Source: Trichoplax adhaerens (Eukaryota; Placozoa; Uniplacotomia; Trichoplacea; Trichoplacidae). Taken from it: a stretch of DNA of 64,000 bases. A program made the position numbers and the translations under genes. This document shows positions 1 to 12,394 of the stretch, piece by piece (positions within the stretch are counted from its first letter, which is position 1; the number at the start of each line of letters is the position of its first letter). The stretch is taken from assembly GCF_000150275.1 (NCBI RefSeq), contig NW_002060947.1:728695-792694 (forward strand), in the 5' to 3' direction. The notes under the pieces were generated by a model. The model saw only the letters and a program-made list of their open reading frames with translations, was not told the origin of the DNA and did not search any database.

Positions 1-223
1 AATTTGCTGATAGTTACTGCTTGCTCGACATCTTAGTATCACAGTTTGACCCTCAGATACATTTTTTGAACTTGGATGCTGGTTGATGTACAAATAATCT
101 AGAAAAATAATTAAATTGATAATACATACCCTTCAGTCTTAACGGTTATACGATTACAAGAACTAAAGGAAGTATCTTGTTTGCTACGAAAGTAACGACT
201 ATTTCTTTATAACGATTATTCAG

Positions 224-2319
224 TTAATTAGAATACTGACCATCCAATTCAAGGGATAGCTTAATTCCAGCTAGGAATCCAAAGGACAACCCTATTGGAC
301 CATAACCATATTGGATTAAGGAAAATTGGACGCTAGAACTGTTGTGATTGAGCACATGTCTACCTCCATGGATGAAGACATGTGCCACCGCATATGTGCC
401 GTTGCTAGTTTGAACTGTAACCCAACGAACATGTTGAAGGGCGCTACCATCTAATCTTAATCCATTTTTTTGGCTATCCAAAATTGCGATATTAACAAAG
501 CGGTCAATAATCTCATCGCCATCAGTGTCTACGCTGTAAAATACATAACTCGACTGATATTGACTAATTGATGGTACAAGAATCATCATTGGATCTGAAA
601 TAGAATGATCGGCATTTTGCCCTTTACTGTATTGAGCTACTGCACAAGGCTTGCTGCATGTTAAATACGTTCCTGTATCGCTAGCTAGATGAAATTCAAG
701 AAATGAACCCTGAGAAATAATATGAATTTGTCCATTTAAATGCATTCGAATGCTTGTATTATCGTAAGCAGCAACAACACGAAATATATCACCAGCTGTT
801 CTATCAGCGAAAGTTGTCAATACATAATTCTTGCCAAGAGAATTTGTTGGTAATAGCTGCTCTACAAGATATTCGCAATCAATTATTCTCACAGGTACTA
901 ATGCACATCGATTGCCAGATTGAACGGCGACTTTCTTATTTGAGTTGATGATTGTTCCGGTTATGTCTTGATTATATCCGAAGTAGAAACTTTGCGATTT
1001 CTGTAAATTGACGATCAGATGATTACTTCGAGAATAAATGGTACCTAGATAGTTAACGTTTCGCGGGAAAATAATGCTGAGTTGGGTTTGATCTTGAGAT
1101 GCAGTAACCAAAAATTGAGACCTTTGGTACGGTGTATACGTTGCAATAACATATTGTTTGCCAAAAGCTGTTGTCGGTAAAGCAAGATATCCATCAGCTG
1201 ATAATGGGTGTACATGATATCCTTCAACAATGATATCTTGATCCGATGTCACAAGAACAGTTTTGCTACTTACTCCATTTACACTATTTTCGAGTGATAT
1301 TGGTAGCGGAATTTCTCGGTAGCTTTGTGCACTAATACTAAAAAGGCTAATGGATTTATCATAATTATTAGTAATAGTCACTTGCGCAGCTTGATTTAAA
1401 GTTGTAATAACGACAAAAGGAAAATGTGAACCATGTTGGTTTGTCGTAGCAGCCTGCATGTATCCAAGATAAAATTTCTTACCGAAATTAGTTACCGATG
1501 TCTTTAATGCTATAGTAAAATAAATTTAAATTGTATCAATTAACAAAATAAAACTCTTCGTATGATATTGTAATAGTAATGTTGATATGATTTACTGATG
1601 TTCGCTCTAAGAGCACTAGTTCAGCCAGAGAATATATTAGTAGCAGTGATGCGAGATAATTTTGCAATTAAGAAAGGTTAACACTAAAGAACTAGAATAA
1701 AAGTCCGATAAAGGACTACTAGATATATCTAATAATCCATGATCCAGCTAATAAATGCTCTACAACAGTTGATATGCTCTAACGGAGATAGCAAATAATA
1801 CTATTTAGTAATGTCGTCTTAAAACTATTTGAATTAATGACAGCGATGTCGCACTGCTGATTTAGGTACCGCAAGAACTTTTCAGCCTACAGTATATTAG
1901 AGACTTCTCAATTGAAGATTTGCGAATTAATACATCATAGTCATTTAATATAGTCCCTTCTGTGGTGACAAGAATGACGAAAAATTCAGTCATTTGCTAC
2001 TTTTCTATACATCGCAGCATATACTTATGTTAGATTATGATAGATCGTTGTCAAGCATTATTTCCCTTTTCTGTCTATTCTAAGAAATCGTTTGCTTGAA
2101 ACGCTACTTTACTGCAGACAAAAATTTATCCGTATTAGGTAAGCTCAACGGATTAAATACTAGAAGGAGAGTATATTCTCAAGATTGTATCAAATTTGGA
2201 AGCACAGTGCATATAATGGTGTTTAATTTAATCTTACCTTCTGATGACAGAGGCCAAAGTAGCAGATAATAAATAGTGATGATTAAAATAATTGTTCGAA
2301 ATTTGATTTTCATTTTCAT
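224..2319 (-). CDS. Secreted IgGFc-binding-domain protein, two exons
   Basis: Exon 1 is 2238-2319 and exon 2 is 224-1509, both read on the minus strand; the product is about 455 residues. Exon 1 starts with ATG at 2319 and encodes a short basic stretch and a hydrophobic run (IILIITIYYLLLWPLSS), a convincing signal peptide. It ends at a strong donor (AG/GTAAG, 2237) in phase 1. Exon 2 follows a pyrimidine-rich acceptor ending at 1510, also phase 1, so the frame joins through an Ala codon. Exon 2 begins with NFGKKFYLGYMQ and carries the hallmarks of the IgGFc-binding N-terminal domain: SGNRC, then DCEYLVEQLLPTNSLGKNY, then RTAGDIFRVVAAYDNTSI. Proteins of this family (FCGBP and relatives) are secreted and often mucus-associated, usually with VWD domains; here the domain stands alone and the gene stops soon after it. 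No transmembrane segment or other domain is visible. The binding partner cannot be read from sequence. The joined gene model is inferred from splice signals and frame; domain assignment is firm. Confidence 0.85.
1510..2237 (-). other. Intron of the IgGFc-binding-domain gene
   Basis: A 728-bp GT-AG phase-1 intron. The donor is GTAAG read downward from 2237; the acceptor is TTTTACTATAG ending at 1510. It separates the signal-peptide exon from the domain exon. No repeat or coding signal was seen inside. Confidence 0.75.
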
Positions 2320-4265
2320 TAAATTCAAGAAATGACGTTTGCTATTTCCTTCGGTAACAGTTCGTTAAACTAATTCGAAGTCTTCGATGAAGGAGTCTAA
2401 GTCTGAATTTAGTACATTTACTAGATTTAAGACCAATCTGATGAATAATGGATAGCAAAGTGTGGTACTGATTAGAACTAAAACCGTATTTATATCTTGT
2501 GGCTAATGATGCTAATATAAACAGATTTAATAATAGTCATCGATATGTTGTTCTATCACACTTTTTGATGCAATCAGAAATGTAAATCTTTAAGCCCAGA
2601 AGTAAAACTGATAAAAATAAACTTTAATTTATAGGTTAGTTTTTTTGCTACGACTGTATTTATCCTAAAGAAAGCAATGATAATAATCTCCTGTAACTAA
2701 TTATTTGTAAGTGACGTCAAAAATTATAACAGCGGTCCATTGTTGCTGCAATATATTCATAATTGTAATCATTAACTATTGTTGAAGAAGCAAAGGAGAA
2801 CTTTTATCCTGCCCGTTTTATTCATACACTGATAATCAATAAATCGAGAGACAATGACGTCGGAGAAATAATTAGTAAACTATGGCTGATCTTTACCGTA
2901 AAGGAAGTGGTTAAATAATTTAAACTTCAGAAAATTTATCTTGATACCGTTACGAACTGTACTACTTATTTTTGAGTAGCAGGAAATCATTGAGCACGAT
3001 CATAAATTTTTATAATAAATAAGTAAGTTATTTTTAGTTCAAGTTAAGACTATACGCCTACTTCGTCAATGGCGACTATTAGATGTTCGACTTCTCAAGG
3101 ATGATATATGTACAACTGTAGTAGGTGGACTTATACAGCAAAGTTAACTTCTGTGAAATGTAAATAAATAAATACAATATGACTATTTATTTAAATCATA
3201 AAGTATACTGAAGTGTATGTTTGATACTTCATCACTTATTATAGAGAATTAAAATGATCATTTCATATTATAATGGAGTATTTTCTATAGACTAATACAG
3301 TAAATAGCCAAGTGTTAAAAGGAATTTTTAACACTAAAATGCGTTACAACCTGTCATAATGTACGATGATGCTGAAAAGATTGAATGCAAGATTTTTTAA
3401 CACTTCGTACAATTTGCATATCTATAATGAACTTTAACTTTTCAATTTTTCAGTTGTAGACTAGTAGTTGCTGACGTTGTCGATTTGGTCGGCTTTGACA
3501 ATTTTTAAAAAATAAGTGCATAAATAATGATATAAGGCAAATACTTTATATCCAAGCAATCTCAAAGCATGCAAATTCTAGATTGTTGGTGAAAGTTGGT
3601 AAACAAGGATGAAAAAGTCTTAGTGTTATTAACCCCTCCAAATCTGACAAATGTATAGTTCGATAATATTATAAGGTTATTATGAAATATGAAATTGTCT
3701 TTAGGAACATGGTGATAGTTTTCAACGTACTATAAATCGAGAATAAAAGTTGAATTATTACTTATCACAAATTATTTGTGAACGATTTATTAAGATACTA
3801 CAGTAGCAGTGTGTAGACTTCAACTAACTTAAAAGTATCTTACTGAGGGAGGACTAACTTTCCTACACAGTAAAGCATCTACCGTACCTAATCATCTTGA
3901 GGTAGTAATACTTTTATGTATAATGACCAACTCCATCTGAGGTCGGATTAATGTCTAGTGCACTAGTAAAATAGGAACTGAGTGACGATTATTCGTTCGC
4001 CTTTTATACCTTCTACGGATATTCATGGGTCATACGAGTAAGAGACTCCTTTTACATTTTGTACATGTTAGTGTAGCGAATTTTCTTCAGGCAATCAATA
4101 TTACTCAGTATGGACTTGATTCGTAAATAACATTATAATTATAATCAGAGATAAATATTTAACGAGCCAACTAATGCATGTAAACTTAGCACTAAAATAA
4201 ACAGCTAACCAAAGTTAGTTTATTAACACATCCGAGATTATTAACAGAGGAACGTAGTTCAGTAA

Positions 4266-4345
4266 CACTAGTGCAAACTCCCGTCGCTTTGCTGACGGTT
4301 TACGATAATGTGCTCATTTAACAGATAGTATTACCATTTGATAGA
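4266..4345. repeat. Dispersed repeat fragment shared with 30770-30856
   Basis: Starting at CACTAGTGCAAACTC and passing through CGTCGCTTTGCTGACGG, TTTACGATAATGT and ACAGATAGTATTACCATT, this stretch matches the reverse complement of the right end of the insertion that interrupts the LTR at 29977-31269. It is probably the end of one repeat family. Its other end was not found here. Confidence 0.55.
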
Positions 4346-5556
4346 CCTATCAGAGGTTCAGTAACTTTTTACCGTGTACTCTATAGGTGCAATAAAGATA
4401 AATAATCTGATAGTAAGCGTGTCCAAAATTTACACTAATTTAAGAGTTTGAGGTCATTTCAGGAAAATGATATTGATGTTCGAATCCATTGCAAAAGACT
4501 GCTATTGCTTTTTACTATATCTTTTTGTAGAGAATTGACGTTAAGTCACGTTAATGCTAATACTTAATTGTACGGATGTCTAATAAATTTGTTTGCACAT
4601 GATAATCATAGAGCCAAACGTATTAATATGAGCTATTAAACTTTCGTACTGTTACTCAGTGAGTTGAAGGCACTGTAATGATGTTCATTCCGGATTTTAG
4701 CGTGCATTTTCAACTTATCCGATATTATGCCGTATGAAATTGCTTTCAATTAGTTAGGATGATTTTTTACTTTTACTTTGTGGCATAATCTGCTTCATAG
4801 CAATTTCGTTTAGTTGCTGGTAAAAAATTGCAGAAAAGGGTCAAAAAATCTTTTAAAGGACTGCCGCTGTGTTTCATTTAGATTTGGCAAAATGATTCGT
4901 TATAATAAGTTTCAAATACTTATTATATCGAAGTATTAAATGATTTGATGATGTATAGAATATAAAGTCTAAGCAAAAGCTGACTTAATACATGAAAAGT
5001 TTCGTGTTTTACATTTTGCCTCATATTCATCAAGAAAAGGTGCAAATAATAGTCTAAACTGCTTTAAACGTACTGTTAATTTCTTAATATAAGATGTAAT
5101 ACATTGATTAGGATAGCTTACGCAAGTAATATATTTAGGCTATTGTCATTATTGACACATTATCTACAGGAGTGCTGAGTGAAATTAAGTTATACATCAT
5201 CAAAGTGTGATGATTTCCTGAAATTGATCGATGCTAGTATAAGCTACAGGTGTGAATTTTATATACTATGAAACAGATAAAACTTTTTGCTGCTAGTTAC
5301 ACCAATTTCCCACTTTATCGATTTATATTAGAACGTAGAGTTCGTCGTCTTACTGATTTTAGGCTAAAGCAATTTTATTAGATTCATACTGCTTAAATAT
5401 GAAATAAGTATACCAATAGTAGATAAGATGCTCGAGCTTTTAGGCATTCAGTAATCCTTATAGTAACAATTTAAGTACTTTATACTGATTGCTCCTAATG
5501 CACAGAAAATTTTGAAGCATACGTGCCATATGAAGGGCCATCAGGGTAAGCGCCAT

Positions 5557-6357
5557 TATAGTGACAATTTGACGACTTGTCATGGATTTGCACTGGTGTA
5601 TAAGCTTTTACCCTATTGGGGGTAGTTACTATATTGACAGTTTGACAACTTGCAACGATTAAGCGCAATATACAGAATATTATAGCGCAATGTAATGTAA
5701 CTAGTATTGCGATTGTAGACTGTTAGCCATGTTTAGTATAATATACGGTAGATATTTATCCTAAGAGATATTTGGTAGCTATAACTACAGACTGTAGTGG
5801 TGTAGACTCTATGCTAGAGTACAGATGACTATATACAGTAAGGTGTGGAGTTACTAATAAGGCTATAGGTAAAAATAGAACTGTAAACCATATATTAAGA
5901 TATGGTTAATTCATTGTACTTTGGCTGGTGTGAATAACGTCTACGTAAATACTGTAGTCGTATCCATATTGGATTAATGATGGTCCGCAGTAGAATAGTC
6001 TTACTAAGAATAATTTAACTATGTGTAAAATAAGGTAAAAGTTTACCATGCGGATTGTAGCTGCGAATGCTACGAAAAGTATAAAAGCATGCAACTTTAG
6101 ATTATTCTGTTAGTTCGTTGTAGAAGTCTTTAGTAGTAGTATTCGGCTAGAGTAGAGTTGTGAGTAGTTAATCTTTGTATAAGATTCAATAAAGCCCTTA
6201 TTTTTCTAAAATTTGGAATCTCGTGATTGGGTATATATCACACGCAAACATACCATATACTGTATACAGTAATTATACCGTTTGTCTACCTAGCATCAGT
6301 ACCATTGCTGCTACAGTAATTACAATTATAGCGATAATTTGACGACCTGCACCGATC
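5557..6357. repeat. Three dispersed copies of a ~31-bp motif
   Basis: Copies at 5557-5588, 5630-5660 and 6327-6357 share the pattern TATA-(G/T)-(T/C)GA-(C/T)-A-(A/G)-TTTGAC-(G/A)-AC-(T/C)-TG followed by a variable C/A-rich tail and GAT. All are in the same orientation. The third lies about 55 bp before the LTR-like unit at 6413, so they may belong to a decayed retroelement. No coding frame accompanies them. Confidence 0.45.
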
Positions 6358-6412
6358 TTACTTAAAGTATGTGATTGCATAAGTGTATAGTTGTAAAAGG
6401 TTTTTACAGTAC

Positions 6413-6830
6413 TGTCACAACCAAGATTGCAACACAAAAATTACCGGGATTCTTTCCTCTAGAGTAGTCTCAACTATCTAAGCAACTAGCTCTAAGCACT
6501 CTTTAATCTAACAAACTTAGATTCGAGTCTTAGACGATAGAATACTCGTGCTAAGAATTAAAACTTTATTCTAAAAGCTATTTATTAAAATAACCGACTG
6601 AACTTATAACTTACAATCTACTACTAACAACTGATAACCATCTCTTATCAACTAACTATCAACTCCCTCCGTTAAGAACTTTGAGACCTTTATATAACCT
6701 CACAAACTTCGTTGGTGCAAAACAATAATAAATTTATAGCCAACTCTACGTGCGGAATATAGCAAGAATCACGACACATTTTCTATGACACTTAATAGTA
6801 GTTAATTAATGGCTAGGTGTTAACATTTGA
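6413..6830 (-). mobile_element. Solo-LTR-like element, minus sense, right border uncertain
   Basis: The plus strand starts with TGTCACAACCAAG, like the better defined LTRs at 23701 and 38194, and shares the CCGGGATTC block nearby. On the minus strand a TATA-like TTATATAAAGG (about 6690-6700) is followed by AATAAA signals, the order expected for U3-R-U5. I could not find a matching target duplication or a clean right end; 6830 is an estimate. No internal coding region accompanies it. Confidence 0.5.
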
Positions 6831-9800
6831 TTCATTCTTCAACAAAATTATGTCATTGATGACGCAATAATTAATTAATTTTCACCAGTACATACTGCAA
6901 TAATTCTGTTGCGATGCTTATATGAAGATTCTGAGATCATAATATACTGCTCTAATTATGGTAGTGCTGTGAACATTGTATTTTAATGCTTAAATAGATG
7001 CATAAATTATGAATAGATCGCGTTATGATAAATGCTGTGTCTGATTTTGCGACTAACTTGGTAAGATATGATTATAACGTTAAAAATCATTTTGTATCTA
7101 TTAGTATATAAACTGTGAACTTTATTATAAAAATCCGATCATCTGATCGCAGCTAGATAATCCTTGGTAGTTGTAAGTCGAATTTAATCTTACGTAATTC
7201 AGTAAAGTTTACTAGAAACTGTAGTTCTTACTGTAATTTTGAGTAGACACTTTATCATAACAATATTACTCCTTGTGGTTATAACCCTGATTAACAAAGA
7301 GATCTTACGTTATGGCACAAATGGTTTTATTAATAAGCATACTATGGATAGTAAACTATATCCTTAAACTTGTTTATGACCCCAGAAATGACCATTAGTA
7401 AGAAAATGTTTTTTAATATATCATAAAAAATATCGATAAACTTTGGAATTTACGGAATATAGCATTAAAGATACAGCTAAATTCATTTTCTAACATTGGC
7501 CATAGTATCGCCATCATAAATATTTGCTTTTATGAGATCATTAGAATATTCATAAAATTTTAAAGACAGTTAATACTTAAGCCTCTAACGGAATATTTAT
7601 CACACGTTGAACACAATAACTACGGTAGATATTGCTAAATCTATCATCAAATTAGAATACAATATTACACTGTCTTACAGTGGTCTAGTTCAACTATCAT
7701 TAGCTAGAATTTGAATCATCTTAATACTATCTACACATAATAACAATCAACATCAAATATGTAAGGTTATTAATAAACTACCACAAGTATTATCAGCGTT
7801 AAGGCATTACTTATCTTACCTAGTACTACAAATATGCTGCTTAAAAATTAGACAGTTCCTAACATATATAAACGGGAACACTTGAGTTATGTTGTGTAGC
7901 GAAAAGTTGTAATGTGTCTGTGCTAATAAAAATTCTATCTTCACGGTACTTTGCTGTATGTGTTTAACGTTTAGTAAAAGAGCGTTTAAGTAAGTAGTTA
8001 TTTAGCGAAAAGTTGTAATGTGTCTGTGCTAATAAAAATTAAAATATAAATATTATAGAAATTACACTGTGAGCCTATTGTCAGGTTTTTCTTTCGGATG
8101 TCTACCTATAATACGACCCTAAATCTAGAATCTCGTATCACAAGGAGGAATAATAACACAACACTAGTCTCTTTTAGACATAACTGAATCCAAATTTAAT
8201 CGAAAAAAGGCAGTGAATTCATGGAAAATCTCCATAAACATCAATTACCAGTTCATAGAAAATATTATAAAACTATGCAGTTATTAATTAAAAATATGTA
8301 AAACGTCATAGACAAATTAATATAGATACATTCCTAGATAATTTTTCTTATGGAATATATGTTAAGACAACTACGCAAAAGTTGTTCCATAGCACACACA
8401 TTGTCCAAAGATAAAATCTAGCTTTAAAAATATTATCGATACTTTAAATACTGTTGTATTATTGCCAAAATATATTAATTCCATCTGCCTATCAGCTAGT
8501 AATTAATCATAATCCGCAAATATTTCCTTCTTATTTCCTCTTTAACGAGTTGTTATTAAACCAATTTTGTATGCAACTTTATAAGATAAAATTTATTTCT
8601 TTTCATATCTTCCGATATTAAATGGCACTTTTATTATGATCTATTATACAATTAAATTACCCATTGGATATTGAATATTACCGTTATTGAATAAATCTCC
8701 GCTTTTCTGAAATCGTAGCACTGAGGTGCAATTCTAATACAATTATTCTTAATTTGAAGCATAAATAATAGATTTTGTGAATGATGTATAAATTCTAAGT
8801 AAGGAATTAATAATAATTATATTATCATGTATATTCAGCCAAGAAATAACTAAAAATTTTCATTTAATTATTCTAATGTAGAGGGTAGCAATCGATGTCA
8901 TTGAAAGAATATGCTACTGATGGCAACGCATACGGCAATCAAGTGTAATTTTGTGGCATAACGAATTTATAAGGTTTCATCAATCAATAACTGCAGTACT
9001 TGATAATTGTTTATCCTAAGTTAATTTTTTAAACATCAGATCAGCTGAAAATAAAGTATACTTTCAATAATCAATACAGATTATTAACTACGATTTAATT
9101 TACATTACTAATTAGCTTATGATACGTATAGTGGAAAAATAAAATAAGTAGATAAATAAACTGTATGATAAGTAAAATACTATACAGTAGCCAGTTTAAA
9201 TCTTTAACTTTATTTTATCTTTCGATTCCTAACAAATTCTTAAAGTTATCGGCAAAAAGAATAGTATCCAGTAAAGAATAAAGTAGATTTTATTATTAAT
9301 AAGTCGTGTTAGGGTGAAACTTTCAAGGATAAATATTGCTTTGAAGTGTTTATTCCTGTAGGCTACGTATGAATAAACGTAAACTTGACGCCAAATATAA
9401 CGTATTTTGGCAGCCTCGTTATCATCTTCTGTTGTTTACAGCGACGAATAAAGAAGAAATTAACACTGAAAGGCAGTTTTTAAGCGATGACCAGTACATT
9501 TTATAACTTTTCATTCCCGATATGTGTTTAATGAAAACAATTTTTATCATATTGCAAAGTATGCTACACTACTCGTGCTACTTACATATCGAAGATCACG
9601 ACAAAAAAAACAGATTTGTATTACTTTATCTGATAATATCTATTTCTAGTTGATTGGTATCATTATTGTTTTAAAGAGGAGTTAATTTATTTATGAAGAA
9701 AGAATAGATTGTTAAGACCTATGAAAAACTTTATGGGGAAGTACTAATTATCAAGATTCAACATGAGAGACTATTATTGCTTTTGCAAAAAATCTATTGT

Positions 9801-10857
9801 AAAGGTAATTCAAAGATTTTCATTGCATTAAAAGTTGAATCAAAACTAGTGATAGAGCCGATTTAAGTAGCATAAAAGCTTCCCTTAGAGAGTTAAGATA
9901 ATTATCAGAAGAAATATATAAAACCGTTTCCGTTAGTTTTCATAACGAAAGTTTCGATTACGAAGGTTATAAGCAATAATTTTTAAAAAAAGTCTTCATT
10001 GTTATTTGATCACAGTATAGATTTCAAATTCAAAAAGTTTAATAATTTTCTTTAAAAATCATGTATTAGCTATTTTCCTTCGGTGAGATTCTTAAATGGT
10101 TTAATTCCACAGCTTCTTAACTTTAAAAAAACAAATAAATCACTAATGAAGATGGTTTTCTAGTGAAATAATCATTATTGCATCTTTTATTAGATTATGT
10201 TAAAAGTAATAAATGCGTTAAATTAATTAAAACCTTACCACGATATTACTTATCTTAATTTTTATTATTTTACCTTTCTTTATATTCAATTCATAATTCA
10301 TATAGCACTAGCATAGATATTGTAAAAACTGACAAATTATATCAAAAATAATAAGCTCTATTAAATTAATAGATTTTTATACTAGAATATGAGACAAAAG
10401 CCCTTAATTACTAGTGGTAGATCATTTAACCTTTTCACTTTGAGATTACTACCAATGGGAACTTGCTCCATTCTAGTGCATAAAGCTATTACCAAGTACA
10501 TTATTTACTTAAACAAAGCCCAACGTATGTGTCGACTATTTTTATGCCATACAGAATTATAATACAGAATATTAAGAGAGCGCTGAAAGCAAGGAAAAAA
10601 TCTGAGAAGATCACTTTCGGTTAAATCTGTGCATAATTATATCGTGGGTTTCGAGTTGGAATGAGCGTTTGAACTTAAAGCCATATTTGTAACTGTAAAT
10701 ATTGGGAACTTAGCCTTGATTTTATAAGTACATTGTCATTTAATGTTTAATTCCTACTCAGTTTATTCTTGATATTTGTTGATCCGTGCGTAAAGTATAT
10801 TTCTTTCCTTTTATTTATTTAGTATAGTGATAGGCTAAAGTTCTTGGTCAAATCAAG
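6831..10857. other. Gene-free AT-rich region upstream of GPCR-1
   Basis: No supported coding sequence. Contains a 38-bp perfect direct repeat (7897 and 8003) just downstream of a TATA-like TATATAAA, and a short stretch near 8091-8135 that resembles 27452-27510. The rest is low-complexity AT-rich DNA. Confidence 0.6.
7897..8040 (+). repeat. 38-bp perfect direct repeat with 68-bp spacer
   Basis: Copies at 7897-7934 and 8003-8040, beginning TAGCGAAAAGTTGTAATG and ending AATAAAAATT, are identical. A TATATAAA sequence starts about 30 bp before the first copy (around 7865), and each copy contains an AATAAA polyadenylation-type hexamer. The layout recalls an LTR core or a duplication made by reverse transcription or slippage. 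Repeat identity is seen directly; origin is inference. Confidence 0.75.
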
Positions 10858-12394
10858 ATGGAAAATATCAGATTTTCTAATAATACAACAAATATCAATT
10901 GGGCTGCAAATATTCAACAGCCAAATCTTCAAATGTCTACCATTATAACTATTGCCACGCTATTGATTGCAGTACCTTCAATTGCACTTAATTCTTTATT
11001 GATCTTATTTATGATAGCCCAAAGAACATCTCTATCCATATGCCATGTATTTATCCTTAATTTATCAATTTCGGATATTATTTATGTGATATCAAAGTAA
11101 GTATGATTTGGTTTGACTGACAATATATAGCTTAATTTGAAAACGTATAAACAAGATCACGCGTTTCGATTACGGTAATTCTGCACCCTTATCTTCATGT
11201 ACGTCTAAATTTAAAATAAAATAAATGTTAAAATCTGATGAGTTCATAAAGGATTTTTTATGGAAATTTTTCTAAGTTAGCGATCCCTCATCTTATTCGT
11301 TACCTTTTATTTCTCATTTCTTCCGATTCGGTTGAATTTTAACTTCTTCCTTCATATCGATACCTGATCTATATCTCTTTTCTATCTTAGTTCAATTTGC
11401 CATACTTAGTCTTACGTACATATTATTTCTAATATTTATAAATAAATCTTTCACTAATGGTCTGAATAATGCAATCGACTCTTTCCAGTTTTCCAGAAGT
11501 ATTGTTATTTTCATCTACATTTTGAATATATTAAAAACTTCTCTTTTTGTATTACTTTGTAGTTTAGCTTTCATTATTCCTGTTTCATGGCCTTCTTCAA
11601 ACGCTCTCGTATTTTTACATGAATCGTTCAGCTGCAGACTACGCTTCATAAGCATCAGGATATTTGATATAGCTAATTTTCTGATTTTGTCATTAACAAT
11701 CATGTCGTGCTATTTCTCTATGCAAAAAACAAACTTTTTCAACAAAGTTTTCACAACAAAAAGGGCATTTATCTTGGTTACTATAGCTTACGTATGTGGA
11801 CTGATACTTATGATACCTCCACTGTCTGGTAATTTAGGGAATCTTAGTTATCTAAGCAATCTTGGCATATGTATCGTTGCAATTAATAGCTATACTTCGT
11901 TAAGTGGCGCTTTGTACCACATCACACTTATTACTGGCATTGAAACGATCATTTTGATTATAATTATTATATGTTATTGTCGACTGGGATCAACTATTCG
12001 AAAACAGTTATTTCAAACTGCACCTGAAATAGCCAACACAAACAAGGCTGGTGATCGTCAAGTTAGAATTGTCAACAACGATCTATTTCATGTTGAGAGA
12101 GATTTTGCCTTAATAAAGACATTATTCCTAATGCTTTGGCTAGACCTGTGTGTTCAGTTACCTTGCATTATTTATTCTATTTTCACCCTTGCTGGTAATA
12201 CAAAATGGAATTTAACCGTTATATTAATATTCATGATCGTAAGCTACGCGAATACTATAGTTAATCCTATTCTGATTATCCGAAATTATGGTTTGCGAAG
12301 TACAAGAAAAGTAAATCGGAAACGCCATCGAGCGAATCGAGGCCCAGAAACTGCAGCCAACAGAGCTGTTCTTAGGCAACATGGCTTATTATAA
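10858..12394 (+). CDS. GPCR-1, divergent class A seven-TM receptor, two exons
   Basis: Exon 1 10858-11096, exon 2 11563-12394; about 356 residues. The ATG at 10858 follows TCAAG. Exon 1 encodes a short N-tail with N-glycosylation sites (SNNTT), TM1 with SLNSL and TM2 with LNLSISD (Asp 2.50). The intron is 466 bp, GTAAGT to TTTGTAG, phase 2. I chose the acceptor at 11562 because it gives exactly the spacing seen in GPCR-4 (26 residues from junction to the Leu of C-R-L); an open frame further 5' is intronic read-through. Exon 2 encodes C-R-L at TM3, S-C-Y in place of D/E-R-Y, the ECL2 Cys (LGICIV), TM5, TM6 (LCVQLP, no Trp) and TM7 with NPILI instead of NPxxY. A basic tail follows and AATAAA lies at 12497. 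It is the most diverged member of the array. Plasma-membrane receptor; ligand unknown. Confidence 0.85.

Larger units (their letters stand above)
2320..6412. other. Gene-free AT-rich region with repeat remnants
   Basis: No open frame with recognisable protein content. The part next to 2320 should contain the promoter of the minus-strand IgGFc gene, but no clear TATA box was identified. Two repeat signals lie inside: a stretch at about 4266-4345 related to 30770-30856, and copies of a 31-bp motif at 5557 and 5630 (third copy at 6327). Confidence 0.6.

Noticed and set aside
4474-4490. GTTCGAATCC, like a tRNA T-loop (B box)
   Set aside because: No matching A box or acceptor-stem pairing in the 75 bp before it.
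11489-11562. Alternative acceptor at 11496 extending GPCR-1 exon 2
   Set aside because: It keeps the frame but adds about 22 residues not present in any paralogue, while the acceptor at 11562 gives the exact family spacing.
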